Assembly: GCA_001942045.1 (NCBI GenBank)
Contig: MSTD01000006.1
Span: forward strand, 14,014-78,013
Reading direction: 5' to 3'
DNA length: 64,000 nt
DNA from: Mycolicibacterium porcinum
GTDB lineage: Bacteria; Actinomycetota; Actinomycetes; Mycobacteriales; Mycobacteriaceae
The notes beneath the pieces were generated by a model, which saw only the letters and a program-made list of their open reading frames with translations, was not told where the DNA came from and searched no databases. Numbering within the stretch: position 1 is the stretch's first letter; every line of letters starts with the position of its first letter. Positions 29,164-38,770 of this stretch are shown here, one piece after another. The position numbers were made by a program, and so were the translations under genes.

Positions 29164-30150
29164 TCAGGGCACCAGCACGATCGAGCCGACGGTCTTGCGG
29201 CCCTGCAGGTCGGTGTGGGCCTGGCCGGCTTCGGCCAACGGATAGCGGCCGCCCACGGTGATGGTGATCGACCCGTCGGCGATGGCGTTGATCAATTCTC
29301 CCGCCCGCCAGGAGAATTCGTCGGGCGTACGGGTGTGGTGGGCCAGAGTCGGTCGCGTCAGGAACACCGAACCCGCCGCGTTGAGCCGCTGCGGATCCAC
29401 CGGGGGCACCGGTCCACTGGCCGCACCGAACAGCGCCAGCGTGCCGCGCACGGCGAGGCTGGCCAGGCTGGCGTCGAACGTCGACGCACCGACCCCGTCA
29501 TAGACCGCGGCCACGCCCGCCCCACCGGTCAGATCGCGAATCTTGTCGCCGAATTCGGCCGGATCCTCGGGGTAGTCGAGCACCTCGATGGCGCCGGCCT
29601 GCCGGGACAGCTCGGCCTTCTCCGGAGTGGAAGCGGTGGTGATCACCCGGGTGCCGATACTGGTGGCCCACTGGGTGAGGATCAGGCCGACCCCGCCCGC
29701 GCCGGCGTGCACCAACACGGTGTCGTTCGGCTGCACGGGATAGGTCGACTTGATCAGGTAGTGCGCCGTCATCCCTTTCAGCAGCGCCGATGCGATCGCG
29801 TCGGGAGCCACGCCGTCGGGCACATAGGCGACGAAATCGGCTGGTGCGATGCAGAAGTCGGCGTAGGCGCCGGTCGCGTTCGCGGTCACCACCCGGTCGC
29901 CGACAGCCAGCGCGGCCACGTCGTCACCGACCGCGGCGACGGTGCCGCACACCTCGGACCCGACGATGAAGGGGACGTCCCGCGGATACAGGCCGGACCG
30001 GAAGTAGGTGTCGATGAAGTTGACGCCGATGGCCTCGGCCTTGATCAGTACTTCGCCGGGGCCCGGTGCGGGCTCGGGCCGTTCGACGTAGCTCAGGACT
30101 TCGGGTCCGCCGGTCTCGGCAACTTCGATGGCATACACGCCATCCATCAT
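29164..30150 (-). CDS. qor: NADPH:quinone oxidoreductase (zeta-crystallin type)
   Basis: This 328-residue member of the medium-chain dehydrogenase family has GVNFIDTYFRSGLYP, the cofactor loop VHAGAGGVGLILTQWA, and FGAASGPVPPVDP. No zinc ligands are present, as expected for quinone reductases. Starts at 30156 (GTG), 30150 and 30147 (ATG) are possible; I used 30150, which gives the same length as the M. tuberculosis homologue I recall. GATGAT lies eight bases upstream of it. Only about 20 bases separate it from the divergent ATP-grasp gene. Confidence 0.93.
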   Translation of the reverse strand: MMDGVYAIEVAETGGPEVLSYVERPEPAPGPGEVLIKAEAIGVNFIDTYFRSGLYPRDVPFIVGSEVCGTVAAVGDDVAALAVGDRVVTANATGAYADFCIAPADFVAYVPDGVAPDAIASALLKGMTAHYLIKSTYPVQPNDTVLVHAGAGGVGLILTQWATSIGTRVITTASTPEKAELSRQAGAIEVLDYPEDPAEFGDKIRDLTGGAGVAAVYDGVGASTFDASLASLAVRGTLALFGAASGPVPPVDPQRLNAAGSVFLTRPTLAHHTRTPDEFSWRAGELINAIADGSITITVGGRYPLAEAGQAHTDLQGRKTVGSIVLVP

Positions 30151-30157
30151 CCACACC

Positions 30158-30163
30158 TATCAT
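30158..30163 (+). promoter_or_regulatory. Candidate -10 (TATCAT) for leaderless ATP-grasp gene
   Basis: TATCAT differs from TATAAT at one base and ends seven bases before the GTG at 30171. The same bases read GATGAT on the other strand, in the right place for a qor -10. Two divergent promoters thus seem packed into about 20 bases. Confidence 0.5.
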
Positions 30164-30170
30164 CGCGGAG

Positions 30171-31109
30171 GTGAAGCTTGCCCGTCCGGATGTGTTCCAT
30201 CCCCGCATCGTGTTGGCCGGTTGCGCGGCGTTGCCCGACGGCGACGGCGACGATGCCGGCCTGCTCATGGCGCTGCGCAACCGCGGTTTGCATGCCCGTT
30301 GGCTGCCCTGGGACGATCCGGCAACGCTTGACGCCGACCTGGTGATCCTGCGGGCCACGTGGGATTACACCGAGCGGCTCGATGAGTTCCTGGCCTGGAC
30401 GCGGTCCGTGCCGCACCTGATCAACTCGGCGCAGATCGTGGAGTGGAACACCGACAAGCGCTATCTCGACGATCTGCACCGCCTGGGTGTTCCGGTGATT
30501 CCGACCGGATATTTCGCGGTTGGTGAGCGGGTCGTCGTGCCCGACGGCGAAGTGGTGGTGAAGCCCGCGGTGGGGGCCGGCTCGGCCGGCGCGCAGCGGT
30601 TCGTCGACGCGTCGGCGGCGCTGGCCCATGCCGCGGCGTTGCACGCCCAGGGCCGGGCGGTGTTGGTGCAGCCGTACGACCCGCGGATCGCCGACGGTGA
30701 GACCGCACTGGTGTTCCTGGGCGGCAAGCGGTCTCACGCTTTCACCAAGGGGCCGATTCTGCCTCCGGCCGGGCAGTCACCCGAATTCGAGGAGACCGGT
30801 ACCTACGCACATGAATCGTTGTCGCCGGCCGATCCTGACGACGAGATCTGGCGGGTCGGCCATCAGGCGATCGACGCCGTCGTCCGGGTGCTCGACCTCA
30901 CGCCCGAGGAGTTGGTGTACGCCCGGGTCGACGTGATCGGCGGTCCGGAAGATCCTCGCCTGCTCGAGCTGGAACTGGTCGAACCGGGACTCGGATTCCG
31001 GCAGCTCGACAGGCACGCGCGGGAGGATGCCGAGCGGCGGTTCGCCGTCGCCGTGGAGGGTGCGCTGGAGCGGTTCGGGCTGGGCCCGTTGTCGCACCGA
31101 GGATTCTGA
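30171..31109 (+). CDS. ATP-grasp domain protein
   Basis: This 312-residue protein has ATP-grasp features: a lysine strand GEVVVKPAVGAGSAGAQRF, a central VLVQPYDPRIADGETALVF, and the metal-binding end DVIGGPEDPRLLELELVEPG. The fold is shared by glutathione synthetase, RimK and D-Ala-D-Ala ligase; the closest-looking group contains proteins annotated as RimK-like or cycloserine-type ligases. It should join a carboxylate to an amine or thiol, but the substrate is unknown. The GTG at 30171 is chosen from the leaderless arrangement; the frame extends upstream over qor but that is not credible. Confidence 0.8.
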   Translation: MKLARPDVFHPRIVLAGCAALPDGDGDDAGLLMALRNRGLHARWLPWDDPATLDADLVILRATWDYTERLDEFLAWTRSVPHLINSAQIVEWNTDKRYLDDLHRLGVPVIPTGYFAVGERVVVPDGEVVVKPAVGAGSAGAQRFVDASAALAHAAALHAQGRAVLVQPYDPRIADGETALVFLGGKRSHAFTKGPILPPAGQSPEFEETGTYAHESLSPADPDDEIWRVGHQAIDAVVRVLDLTPEELVYARVDVIGGPEDPRLLELELVEPGLGFRQLDRHAREDAERRFAVAVEGALERFGLGPLSHRGF

Positions 31110-31149
31110 GGGACCGCCGATTTCGGCGAAGTGGGGGAGCGAGCCGCCC

Positions 31150-31155
31150 TAGAGT
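31150..31155 (+). promoter_or_regulatory. Candidate -10 (TAGAGT) for leaderless SDR gene
   Basis: TAGAGT fits TANNNT and is followed by seven bases and the ATG at 31163. No ribosome-binding site is present. Confidence 0.45.
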
Positions 31156-31162
31156 CGGCCCG

Positions 31163-31966
31163 ATGGACACCTTTGAGGGACGCGGCGCCGTCATCACCGG
31201 CGGGGCCAGCGGAATCGGTCTGGCGACGGCGCGGCAGTTCGCCGGACGCGGCGCTCGTGTCGTGCTTGCCGACTACGACGCCGCGGCGCTTGACCGGGCC
31301 GTCGCGCAATTGCGGTCAGAGGGGCACGACGCCCACGGGGTGCCGTGCGATGTCCGCGAACTCAACCAGGTCAGTCACCTCGCCGACGAGGCCTTCCGCC
31401 TGCTCGGCGCCGTGCACGTGGTGTTCAACAACGCCGGGGTTGCGGTCGACGGGCCGATTGCGCAGATGACCCACGACGACTGGCATTTCGTCCTCGACGT
31501 CGACCTGTGGGGCCCGATCCACGGCGTCGAGGCGTTTCTACCCCGCCTGATCGAACAGGATCAGGGCGGGCATCTGTTGTTCACAGCATCCTTCGCCGGG
31601 CTGGTCCCCAACGTCGGCCTCGGCGCGTACTGCGTGGCCAAGTACGGGGTCGTCGCGTTGGCTGAGGTGCTCGCCCGCGAGGTCGGCAACGACGGTATCG
31701 GGGTTTCGGTGCTGTGCCCGATGATGGTGGGCACCAACCTTCTCGCCACCTCGGCGCGGGCTCGCGGGCATGCGGTCGAGGACCAGCTGATCGCCGGAGA
31801 CGACGTCCTCGATGTCGACGAGGTGGCCCGGCTCACGGCCGAGGCGGTGCTTGCCGATCGGCTATATGTGCTGACGCACGAGGCGTCACGAACGTCGATC
31901 CGCCGCAGATTCGATCGGGTCGACGCGACGTTCGACGCGCAGAGCGCCGCCGGGTGGAACCACTGA
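31163..31966 (+). CDS. Short-chain dehydrogenase/reductase
   Basis: This 267-residue SDR has the cofactor motif TGGASGIG, an Asp after the second strand (LADYD) favouring NAD, NNAG, and the catalytic YCVAK, with Ser in TASFAG. The late segment LCPMMVGTNLL is usual. The substrate cannot be told. It lies 53 bases after the ATP-grasp gene with its own likely leaderless promoter, and ends six bases from the convergent ctaA. It is an insertion relative to M. tuberculosis. Confidence 0.9.
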   Translation: MDTFEGRGAVITGGASGIGLATARQFAGRGARVVLADYDAAALDRAVAQLRSEGHDAHGVPCDVRELNQVSHLADEAFRLLGAVHVVFNNAGVAVDGPIAQMTHDDWHFVLDVDLWGPIHGVEAFLPRLIEQDQGGHLLFTASFAGLVPNVGLGAYCVAKYGVVALAEVLAREVGNDGIGVSVLCPMMVGTNLLATSARARGHAVEDQLIAGDDVLDVDEVARLTAEAVLADRLYVLTHEASRTSIRRRFDRVDATFDAQSAAGWNH

Positions 31967-31972
31967 CGAGAA

Positions 31973-32932
31973 TCAAGCCGGACTGGTCGCCGGCGCCAGA
32001 ACCCGCTCACGCATCGAGGCCCACAGTGCCGCGGTGGCCGCGGTGCAGGCCGCCGCGCCGGCGACGTGCACGGCGACCAGGACGGCGGGCACCCCGGTGT
32101 AGAACTGCACGATCCCGACCAGCCCCTGGGCACACACCAGCACCACCAGGACGGCAAGCCGGATCATCACCGGGCGGGGGGCGCGCACCGCGGTGAGGCC
32201 GAATCCCAGCGCGACGATCAGGGACAGGTACGCGACCAGCAGCGACGAATGCATGTGCACCAACGTGGTGATCTCGACCTCAAGTCGCGGCACCACGCGG
32301 TCGAGGCTCTTGTCCCCGGCGTGCGGGCCGGCGCCGGTCACCAGCGTGCCGGTCACCAGGACGGCGGCCAGGATGACACCGCTCAGGATGGTCAACTGCC
32401 GCAACGGTTTCGGGACGGCGGCCGTGGGCGCGCCATCGTCGGGCTGACCGATCTTGACGAACAGCAACACCGAGAGCCACACCATCGCCATGGAGGCGAG
32501 CAGGTGGATGGCCACGGTCCACCACAGCAGGCCGGTCCGTACAGTGATGCCGCCGATGACGGCCTGGACCACGGTGGACGCCGGCATCAGCCAGGCGTAG
32601 ATCAGCACCTCGCGTCGGCGCCGGGCCCGGGTCACGGCCAAGACGGCGGCGATGGCGGTCAGCACCACCAGGAAGGTGATCATGCGGTTGCCGAACTCGA
32701 CCACCTGGTGCACGACGGCGACTTCGGCGTGCGGGACGGGCGTGAAGCTGCCCGGGAAGCATTGGGGCCACGTGGGGCAGCCCAGACCGGAGGCGGTGAC
32801 ACGGACGATCGCTCCGGTGACCGAGATGCCGCCCTGGGTGAGGATCACGAGGAACGCGATCAGGCGCTGGACCCGCAGGCTCGGCATGGGCAGCAGATCG
32901 ACCAGTCGCTGGAAAGCTGTTCCGACGGGCAC
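31973..32932 (-). CDS. ctaA: Heme A synthase
   Basis: This 319-residue, eight-helix membrane protein oxidises the methyl of heme O to formyl, making heme A for cytochrome aa3 oxidase. The conserved start TGAIVRVTASGLGCPTWPQCFPG, containing two cysteines, and paired histidines (VHQVVEFGNR; ATTLVHMHSSLL-like) mark the heme sites. A GTG start is used. It converges on the SDR gene and sits upstream of nothing else on its strand. Confidence 0.95.
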   Translation of the reverse strand: MPVGTAFQRLVDLLPMPSLRVQRLIAFLVILTQGGISVTGAIVRVTASGLGCPTWPQCFPGSFTPVPHAEVAVVHQVVEFGNRMITFLVVLTAIAAVLAVTRARRRREVLIYAWLMPASTVVQAVIGGITVRTGLLWWTVAIHLLASMAMVWLSVLLFVKIGQPDDGAPTAAVPKPLRQLTILSGVILAAVLVTGTLVTGAGPHAGDKSLDRVVPRLEVEITTLVHMHSSLLVAYLSLIVALGFGLTAVRAPRPVMIRLAVLVVLVCAQGLVGIVQFYTGVPAVLVAVHVAGAAACTAATAALWASMRERVLAPATSPA

Positions 32933-32984
32933 GGCCTGATCGTAGTGGATCAGTAACTACAGCCCGTAGTAGGGCCGGTGTGGA

Positions 32985-33767
32985 TCAGGTGAAACGGAAC
33001 CAGCGCAGCGCGCACACCGCTGCCACCGCACCCCACACCGCGAGCACCGCCACGCCGAACCAGTCCACCGAAACCGTCATCGCCTGGGTCAAGGCCTCGG
33101 TGAGCGCTCCCGACGGCGTCAGCCGGGCCGCCCAGCGCAGGGCTGACGGCACCGGGCCGCCCTCCAGGGTGAGTGCGCCGAGGCCGGCGAACACGAACCA
33201 CAGCAGGTTGGCCAGGGCCAGCACGATCTCGGCTTTGAGGGTGCCGCCGAGCAACAGGCCCAACGCGGCGAAGGTGGCTGTACCCAACGCGATGATCAGC
33301 GCGCCCAGCGCCAGCCCGACCACCGATGGTCGCCACCCCAGGGCAAAACCGATGGCGCCCAACAGGATTGCCTGCAGGAACACGACGGTCACCACCGCCA
33401 GTGACTTGCCGGCGATGATGCCCCACACCGGAAGCGCGGTGGCGCCGAGCCGTTTCAGGGCGCCGTAGCGGCGGTCGAACGCCACCGCGATGGCCTGGCC
33501 GGTGAACGCGGTGGAGATCAGGGCCAGGGCCATGATGGCCGGGGTGAAGGTCGCCGCCCGATCGTCGCCGAACGAGCCCAGCGGCAGCAGCGTCATCCCG
33601 ATCAGCAACGTGATCGGGATGAACATGGTCAGCAGCAACTGTTCGCCGTTGCGCAGCAGCAACTTCAGTTCCAGCCCGAATTGGGCGGCCAGCATGGCCG
33701 GCACCTTGGCCGGGCGAGGGTCCGGGGTGAAGGTGCCCGGGGTGAATCGGTTCGGAGCGCTCGTCAT
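32985..33767 (-). CDS. ABC-2 type transporter permease
   Basis: This 260-residue protein has six hydrophobic segments and an ABC-2 pattern, including ALISTAFTGQAIAVAFDRRYGALKRLGATALP between the second and third helices. I set the ATG at 33767, which overlaps the stop of the ATPase gene (ATGA); the frame is open far upstream, but that part is a shadow of the ATPase gene. With the ATPase it forms a putative exporter (Rv1457c-Rv1458c in M. tuberculosis). The substrate is unknown; neighbouring mptB hints at envelope glycolipids. Confidence 0.9.
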   Translation of the reverse strand: MTSAPNRFTPGTFTPDPRPAKVPAMLAAQFGLELKLLLRNGEQLLLTMFIPITLLIGMTLLPLGSFGDDRAATFTPAIMALALISTAFTGQAIAVAFDRRYGALKRLGATALPVWGIIAGKSLAVVTVVFLQAILLGAIGFALGWRPSVVGLALGALIIALGTATFAALGLLLGGTLKAEIVLALANLLWFVFAGLGALTLEGGPVPSALRWAARLTPSGALTEALTQAMTVSVDWFGVAVLAVWGAVAAVCALRWFRFT

Positions 33768-34729
33768 GACCGCAGCTCCCGTCCTGTCAGGTCGAGGAAA
33801 ACATCTTCGAGGCTGCGCTGCTCCACCCGCATGCCGGTGGCCAGCACGTTGAGCCGCGCGCACCAGGCCGTGACGGTGGCCAGCACCTGCGGATCGATGT
33901 GGCCCTCGACCAGGTACTCGCCGGGGGCCGTCTCGGTGGCCTTGTAGTTCTCCGGCAACGCGTCGGCCAGCAGCGACAGGTCGAGCTTGCGGGGCGCACT
34001 GAACCGCAGCTGATTCTCGGCACCGCTGTGGGTCAGCTCGGCCGGTGTGCCGGTGGCGACCGCGACGCCGTGGTCGATGATCACGATCCGGTCGGCGAGT
34101 TCTTCGGCCTCGGCGAGGTGATGGGTGGTCAGCACCACGGTCACGCCATCTCGACGCAGCGCATCGATCAACTCCCACACCACAATTCGGGCGTGCGCGT
34201 CCATCCCGGCGGTGGGCTCGTCGAGGAACACCAGTTCGGGACGACCCACCACGGCGCACGCCAGTGCCAGACGCTGTTGCTGGCCGCCCGACAGCCGCCG
34301 GTAGGTGGTGCGGGCGGAGTCGGTCAGGCCGAGGGTGTCCATCAGCCAGGCCGGATCGAGAGGGTCGGCGGCGTAGGAGGCGACCAGGTTGAGCATCTCG
34401 CCGGCCTTGGCCGCGGGATACCCGCCGCCGCCCTGCAGCATCACGCCGATCCGCTCGCGCAGCTGGGCGTTGTCCGCGACGGGGTCGAGGCCGAGGATCT
34501 CGATGTGGCCGTCGTCGGAGCGGATGAAGCCCTCGCACATCTCGACGGTGGTGGTCTTGCCTGCGCCGTTCGGGCCGAGCAGGGCCAGCACCTCGGCGCG
34601 CTGCACCTCGAGGTCGAGGTTCGACACCGCCGTCGTGGCGCCGTAGCGCTTGCTGACGCCGCGGAGCAACACGGGTGGAGCCGACGAGCGCTTGCGCGAG
34701 GAGCCGGCAGCTTCAGAACGCGAGGTCAC
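33764..34729 (-). CDS. ABC transporter ATP-binding protein
   Basis: This 321-residue ATPase has Walker A LLGPNGAGKTTT, the Q-loop MLQGGGGYP, signature LSGGQQQRLALA, Walker B LVFLDEPTAGMD and switch His in TTHHLAEA. The last 80 residues form the extra domain common in DrrA-type ATPases. The GTG start overlaps the mptB stop (GTGA), and the stop overlaps the permease start, so mptB-ATPase-permease form one coupled unit. Confidence 0.94.
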   Translation of the reverse strand: MTSRSEAAGSSRKRSSAPPVLLRGVSKRYGATTAVSNLDLEVQRAEVLALLGPNGAGKTTTVEMCEGFIRSDDGHIEILGLDPVADNAQLRERIGVMLQGGGGYPAAKAGEMLNLVASYAADPLDPAWLMDTLGLTDSARTTYRRLSGGQQQRLALACAVVGRPELVFLDEPTAGMDAHARIVVWELIDALRRDGVTVVLTTHHLAEAEELADRIVIIDHGVAVATGTPAELTHSGAENQLRFSAPRKLDLSLLADALPENYKATETAPGEYLVEGHIDPQVLATVTAWCARLNVLATGMRVEQRSLEDVFLDLTGRELRS

Positions 34730-36402
34730 GGGGATTCAGCGTAGGCGTCGGGCGACTGCGTGGGTGCCGGCGGTGGGCTTATCTCCGTCTGAGGTGACGC
34801 GCGCCACGGCAGCCGGCGCCACGTCAGCCCGATCAAGATCAGCACGATGACGGTGCTGGCCAGGGTGGCCATCACGATCTGGAACAACGTGAACCGGTCA
34901 CCGTTGGCCGTGGGACCGAAGATGCCCACGACCAGGGTGATGGCGATCGCGGAGCCGCGGAATCCTGGCCGGGTTGCCCACGCTGCCAACGGGATCACGG
35001 CCCACAGCAAGTACCACGGCTGCACCACCGGGAACAACAGAATCGTGCCACCGAGCGCCACACCCAGACCGCCCACGGGGTGCAACCGGCCGCGCATCAC
35101 GGCCAGCAGCAGCCAGCTGACCAGGATCGCGATCAGGAAGACGCCGATGGCGCGGGTCAGGGCCAGCACCGCAGTGGTGTGATCGCCGAGCCCGAGCAGG
35201 ATGCCGACCTGGCCCGTGCCCAGGGCCAGCAGGGTCGGCGGAGACATCCAGCTGCGGACCACGTTGGCGGTGCCGAGGGTGCCCAGCCACCCGAAGCCAA
35301 GGCCGCTGGCCCAGCCGATCACAGCCATCACCGCCAGTGACACCGCGCCCAGCGGGACGCAGGCTGTGAAGAACGCCTTGATGGTGCCGCCCAGGCGCCA
35401 GGCCAGGGCCATCGCGACGAATCCCAACGCCAACAGCGACGGGAGCTTGACCTGCGAGGACAGCGTGATGAGCACGGTGCCGGTCAGCAGCATCGCCGCG
35501 GGGTACCAGTGTTGCCAGTCCTCGCGGGTGTGCGGCCAGGTCAGCGGCCGGGGGATGAGCGGCGCGGCGGCATCGATACCGCGCAGTGCGAACTCGGTGC
35601 CGGCCAGCATCAGTCCGAGCATCAGGGCTTCGTTGTGGATGCCGGCGACCAGGTGCATGAACAGCAGTGGGTTACATGCGCCCAGCCACAGTGCGCTCAC
35701 CTCGGCGACGCCGCAGCGCCGCGCCAACCGCGGCGTCGCCCAGACGATGAGGCCGACGCCGAGCAGCACCACGACCCGGTGACACAGCACCGCGGCGACG
35801 ATGTTCTCACCGGTCAGTGCGGAGATGCTCTCGCCGATCCACAGGAAGAGCGGTCCGTACGGCGCGGGGGTTTCGCGCCACAGACTCGGCACCGACAACG
35901 TGAACACGTGATCGAGACCGAGTCCGGTGGCCGGGCCGACCTGATAGGGGTTGAGCCCGATGTATCCGATCTCACTCTGGGCCAGGTACGAGTAGACGTC
36001 CTTGCTGTACATCGGCGGCGCGACCAGCAGCGGGATGGCCCACAGCAGGAGCGTGCGGTCCAGTTGGCTGCGCGACATGCGGCGTGGGCCCAGCGCGAAG
36101 CGCCCGAGCATGAGCCAGGCCAGCGCCATCATCACCGCGCCGGTCGTCGTCATGGTCAGCGACACGGTCTGGATGCGCGAGGGCAGGTTGAGCAGCCGCA
36201 CCCCGAAGGTCGGGTCCTGCACGACGGGACGGGCGCCGGCGCCGAGGGCGCCGATCGCCATCAGTACGGTTCCGGTGGCCCCGAACAGGCGGGTCCGGCG
36301 CTGCGCGACGACCTCGGCGGGGTTGAGTGGGGATCCGACGGTGCGTTCGTCGCCGTGCCACCGGGCGATAGATGAGCTGAAGGTCGACAGGCGGCTTGCC
36401 AT
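34726..36402 (-). CDS. mptB: Alpha-(1->6)-mannopyranosyltransferase MptB
   Basis: This 558-residue GT-C glycosyltransferase extends the alpha-1,6-mannan core of lipomannan and lipoarabinomannan, using polyprenyl-phosphate mannose outside the membrane. About 13 hydrophobic helices are present. The catalytic Asp is expected in the first large loop (PPMYSKDVYSYLAQSE); VAGIHNEALMLGLMLAG is another conserved segment. Divergent from sufR, with 110 bases between starts. Redundancy with MptA or related enzymes elsewhere in the genome is likely. Confidence 0.92.
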   Translation of the reverse strand: MASRLSTFSSSIARWHGDERTVGSPLNPAEVVAQRRTRLFGATGTVLMAIGALGAGARPVVQDPTFGVRLLNLPSRIQTVSLTMTTTGAVMMALAWLMLGRFALGPRRMSRSQLDRTLLLWAIPLLVAPPMYSKDVYSYLAQSEIGYIGLNPYQVGPATGLGLDHVFTLSVPSLWRETPAPYGPLFLWIGESISALTGENIVAAVLCHRVVVLLGVGLIVWATPRLARRCGVAEVSALWLGACNPLLFMHLVAGIHNEALMLGLMLAGTEFALRGIDAAAPLIPRPLTWPHTREDWQHWYPAAMLLTGTVLITLSSQVKLPSLLALGFVAMALAWRLGGTIKAFFTACVPLGAVSLAVMAVIGWASGLGFGWLGTLGTANVVRSWMSPPTLLALGTGQVGILLGLGDHTTAVLALTRAIGVFLIAILVSWLLLAVMRGRLHPVGGLGVALGGTILLFPVVQPWYLLWAVIPLAAWATRPGFRGSAIAITLVVGIFGPTANGDRFTLFQIVMATLASTVIVLILIGLTWRRLPWRASPQTEISPPPAPTQSPDAYAESP

Positions 36403-36499
36403 CAGGGCAGCCTAACCGCCCGCGGAGGGGGTCCTCGCCAGGCAACGGTGGCCCAGGTCACGTAAGGGTGCCCTTGCTAGATCCCGGCGAGGAATTCCG

Positions 36500-36516
36500 T
36501 CACAATGGTGTTGTGA
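36500..36516. promoter_or_regulatory. Candidate SufR operator overlapping the sufR start
   Basis: TCACAA (36500-36505) and TTGTGA (36511-36516) form a perfect inverted repeat with a five-base spacer, and the right arm contains the GTG start of sufR. Read as ACAAT-N5-TGTGA, it differs at one base from the motif I recall for mycobacterial SufR (ACACT-N5-TGTGA). CACAAT (36501-36506) is also a plausible -10 six bases before the GTG, so bound SufR would block RNA polymerase and the start codon. Confidence 0.65.
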
Positions 36517-37343
36517 AAATGCGTCGGACGGCTGCGGGCTCGGCTTCGGGCCCAGCTTCGGTCAGTGTGCCGAAGCCGGTCAACGACGTGGTGCCGGCCT
36601 CTGACGGGCACACCCGGCGCGCGATCATCCACCTCTTACTTGAGGGTCCCATCACGGCGGGACAGATCGGTGAGCGGCTCGGGATTTCGGCAGCCGGCGT
36701 GCGTCGTCACCTCGATGCTCTGATCGAAGCCGGCGATGCGCAGGCCAGCGCGGCCGCGGCATGGCAGCACAATGGCCGGGGCCGCCCGGCCAAGCGGTAC
36801 CGCCTGACGGCGGCGGGCCGGGCCAAGCTCGGCCACACCTACGACGACCTCGCGGTGGCCGCGATTCGCCAATTGCGGGAGATCGGTGGCAAGGACGCCG
36901 TGCGGACTTTCGCGCGGCGCCGGATGGACACCATCCTGGCCGGGGTCACCGAGGGGTCCGGCGGGGTCCCTGACACCGCCGAGCGGGTTGCCGATGCGTT
37001 GAGCAGGGCCGGGTATGCCACCACCACGACTCCGGTGGAGGGTCCGATCCACGGCGTGCAGATCTGTCAGCACCACTGCCCGGTATCGCATGTCGCCGAA
37101 GAGTTTCCGGAGTTCTGCGAGACGGAGAACGAGGCGTTCGCCGAGATCCTGGGCACTCACGTACAACGGCTGGCCACCATCGTCAACGGTGACTGCGCCT
37201 GCACCACTCACGTTCCGCTGGATGCGGACGGCATCGAGCACAAAGTGAACACAGACAGCGAATCCAAGGTTCGGGGCACAGCCCGCGCCCGGACGACCAC
37301 GCTGACAAGCCAAACAGCGAGCAAACAAGGAGCGGCGACATGA
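36513..37343 (+). CDS. sufR: SufR, Fe-S-responsive repressor of the suf operon
   Basis: This 276-residue DeoR/ArsR-like winged-helix regulator has the [29 protein letters not shown] (residues about 45-70) and a C-terminal cluster-binding set: [18 protein letters not shown], then GDCACTTH. It senses Fe-S supply or NO/oxidants through a [4Fe-4S] cluster and represses the operon. I chose the GTG at 36513 because the palindrome and -10 place transcription start there; an ATG at 36519 is the alternative, and a longer frame to 36396 is not supported. The stop overlaps sufB (ATGA). Confidence 0.95.
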   Translation: MKMRRTAAGSASGPASVSVPKPVNDVVPASDGHTRRAIIHLLLEGPITAGQIGERLGISAAGVRRHLDALIEAGDAQASAAAAWQHNGRGRPAKRYRLTAAGRAKLGHTYDDLAVAAIRQLREIGGKDAVRTFARRRMDTILAGVTEGSGGVPDTAERVADALSRAGYATTTTPVEGPIHGVQICQHHCPVSHVAEEFPEFCETENEAFAEILGTHVQRLATIVNGDCACTTHVPLDADGIEHKVNTDSESKVRGTARARTTTLTSQTASKQGAAT

Positions 37344-38770
37344 CCATCACGCCCGAAACGCCATTGACCCAGGAAGAGACCATCGCGTCACTGGGCAAGT
37401 ACGGCTACGGCTGGTCGGACTCGGACGTCGCAGGCGCCAGTGCGCAGCGCGGCCTGTCCGAAGCCGTCGTGCGTGACATCTCGGCCAAGAAGAACGAGCC
37501 GGAATGGATGCTGGAGACCCGGCTGCGGGCGCTTCGCACCTTCGACAAGAAGCCCATGCCGCATTGGGGCTCCAACCTCGAGGGCATCGACTTCGACAAC
37601 ATCAAGTACTTCGTGCGCTCCACCGAGAAGCAGGCTGCCTCCTGGGAGGAACTGCCCGAGGACATTCGCAATACCTATGACCGCCTCGGCATTCCGGAAG
37701 CCGAGAAGCAGCGCCTGGTCGCCGGTGTGGCCGCGCAGTACGAGTCAGAGGTGGTCTACCACCAGATTCGCGAGGACCTTGAGGCCCAGGGAGTCATCTT
37801 CCTGGACACCGACTCGGGCCTGCGCGAGTACCCGGAGATCTTCAAAGAGCACTTCGGCACGGTGATCCCGGCCGGCGACAACAAGTTCTCCGCGCTGAAC
37901 ACCGCGGTGTGGTCGGGCGGTTCGTTCATCTACGTGCCGCCGGGCGTGCACGTCGACATCCCGCTGCAGGCGTACTTCCGGATCAACACCGAGAACATGG
38001 GCCAGTTCGAGCGGACGCTGATCATCGCCGACGAGGGCTCCTACGTGCACTACGTCGAGGGTTGCACCGCGCCGATCTACAAGTCCGATTCGCTGCACTC
38101 CGCGGTGGTCGAGATCGTCGTCAAGCCCGGTGCCCGGGTGCGCTACACGACCATCCAGAACTGGTCGAACAACGTCTACAACCTGGTCACCAAGCGGGCC
38201 CGGGCCGAGGCCGGCGCCACCATGGAGTGGATCGACGGCAACATCGGTTCCAAGGTCACGATGAAGTACCCCGCGGTCTGGATGACCGGTGAGCACGCCA
38301 AGGGCGAGGTGCTCTCGGTGGCGTTCGCCGGTGAGGGCCAGCATCAGGACACCGGCGCCAAGATGCTGCACCTGGCGCCGCACACGTCGTCCAACATCGT
38401 GTCCAAGTCGGTGGCTCGCGGCGGTGGCCGCGCGTCGTACCGCGGCCTGGTCCAGGTCAACAAGGGCGCGCACGGCAGTAAGTCGAGCGTGAAATGCGAT
38501 GCGCTGCTGGTGGATACGATCAGCCGCTCGGACACCTACCCGTACGTGGACATCCGCGAGGATGACGTCACGATGGGGCACGAGGCCACGGTGTCCAAGG
38601 TCAGCGAAGATCAGCTCTTCTACCTGATGAGCCGCGGTCTGACCGAGGACGAGGCGATGGCGATGGTGGTGCGCGGCTTCGTCGAGCCCATCGCCAAGGA
38701 ACTGCCCATGGAATACGCGCTCGAGCTCAACCGGCTGATCGAGCTGCAGATGGAAGGCGCGGTCGGTTAA
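37340..38770 (+). CDS. sufB: SufB, Fe-S scaffold subunit (no intein)
   Basis: This 476-residue protein is the core of the SufBCD scaffold that builds Fe-S clusters. The beta-helix region and the segment [19 protein letters not shown], plus [10 protein letters not shown], are conserved. In M. tuberculosis the homologue carries an intein and is about 846 residues; here the reading frame is uninterrupted, so this is an intein-free allele. AAGGAG lies eight bases before the ATG, which overlaps the sufR stop. Confidence 0.98.
   Translation: MTITPETPLTQEETIASLGKYGYGWSDSDVAGASAQRGLSEAVVRDISAKKNEPEWMLETRLRALRTFDKKPMPHWGSNLEGIDFDNIKYFVRSTEKQAASWEELPEDIRNTYDRLGIPEAEKQRLVAGVAAQYESEVVYHQIREDLEAQGVIFLDTDSGLREYPEIFKEHFGTVIPAGDNKFSALNTAVWSGGSFIYVPPGVHVDIPLQAYFRINTENMGQFERTLIIADEGSYVHYVEGCTAPIYKSDSLHSAVVEIVVKPGARVRYTTIQNWSNNVYNLVTKRARAEAGATMEWIDGNIGSKVTMKYPAVWMTGEHAKGEVLSVAFAGEGQHQDTGAKMLHLAPHTSSNIVSKSVARGGGRASYRGLVQVNKGAHGSKSSVKCDALLVDTISRSDTYPYVDIREDDVTMGHEATVSKVSEDQLFYLMSRGLTEDEAMAMVVRGFVEPIAKELPMEYALELNRLIELQMEGAVG

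Noticed and set aside
33768..34538. N-terminal extension of the ABC-2 permease
   Set aside because: The extension is low-complexity read-through in the ATPase gene; the ATGA overlap at 33767 sets the start.
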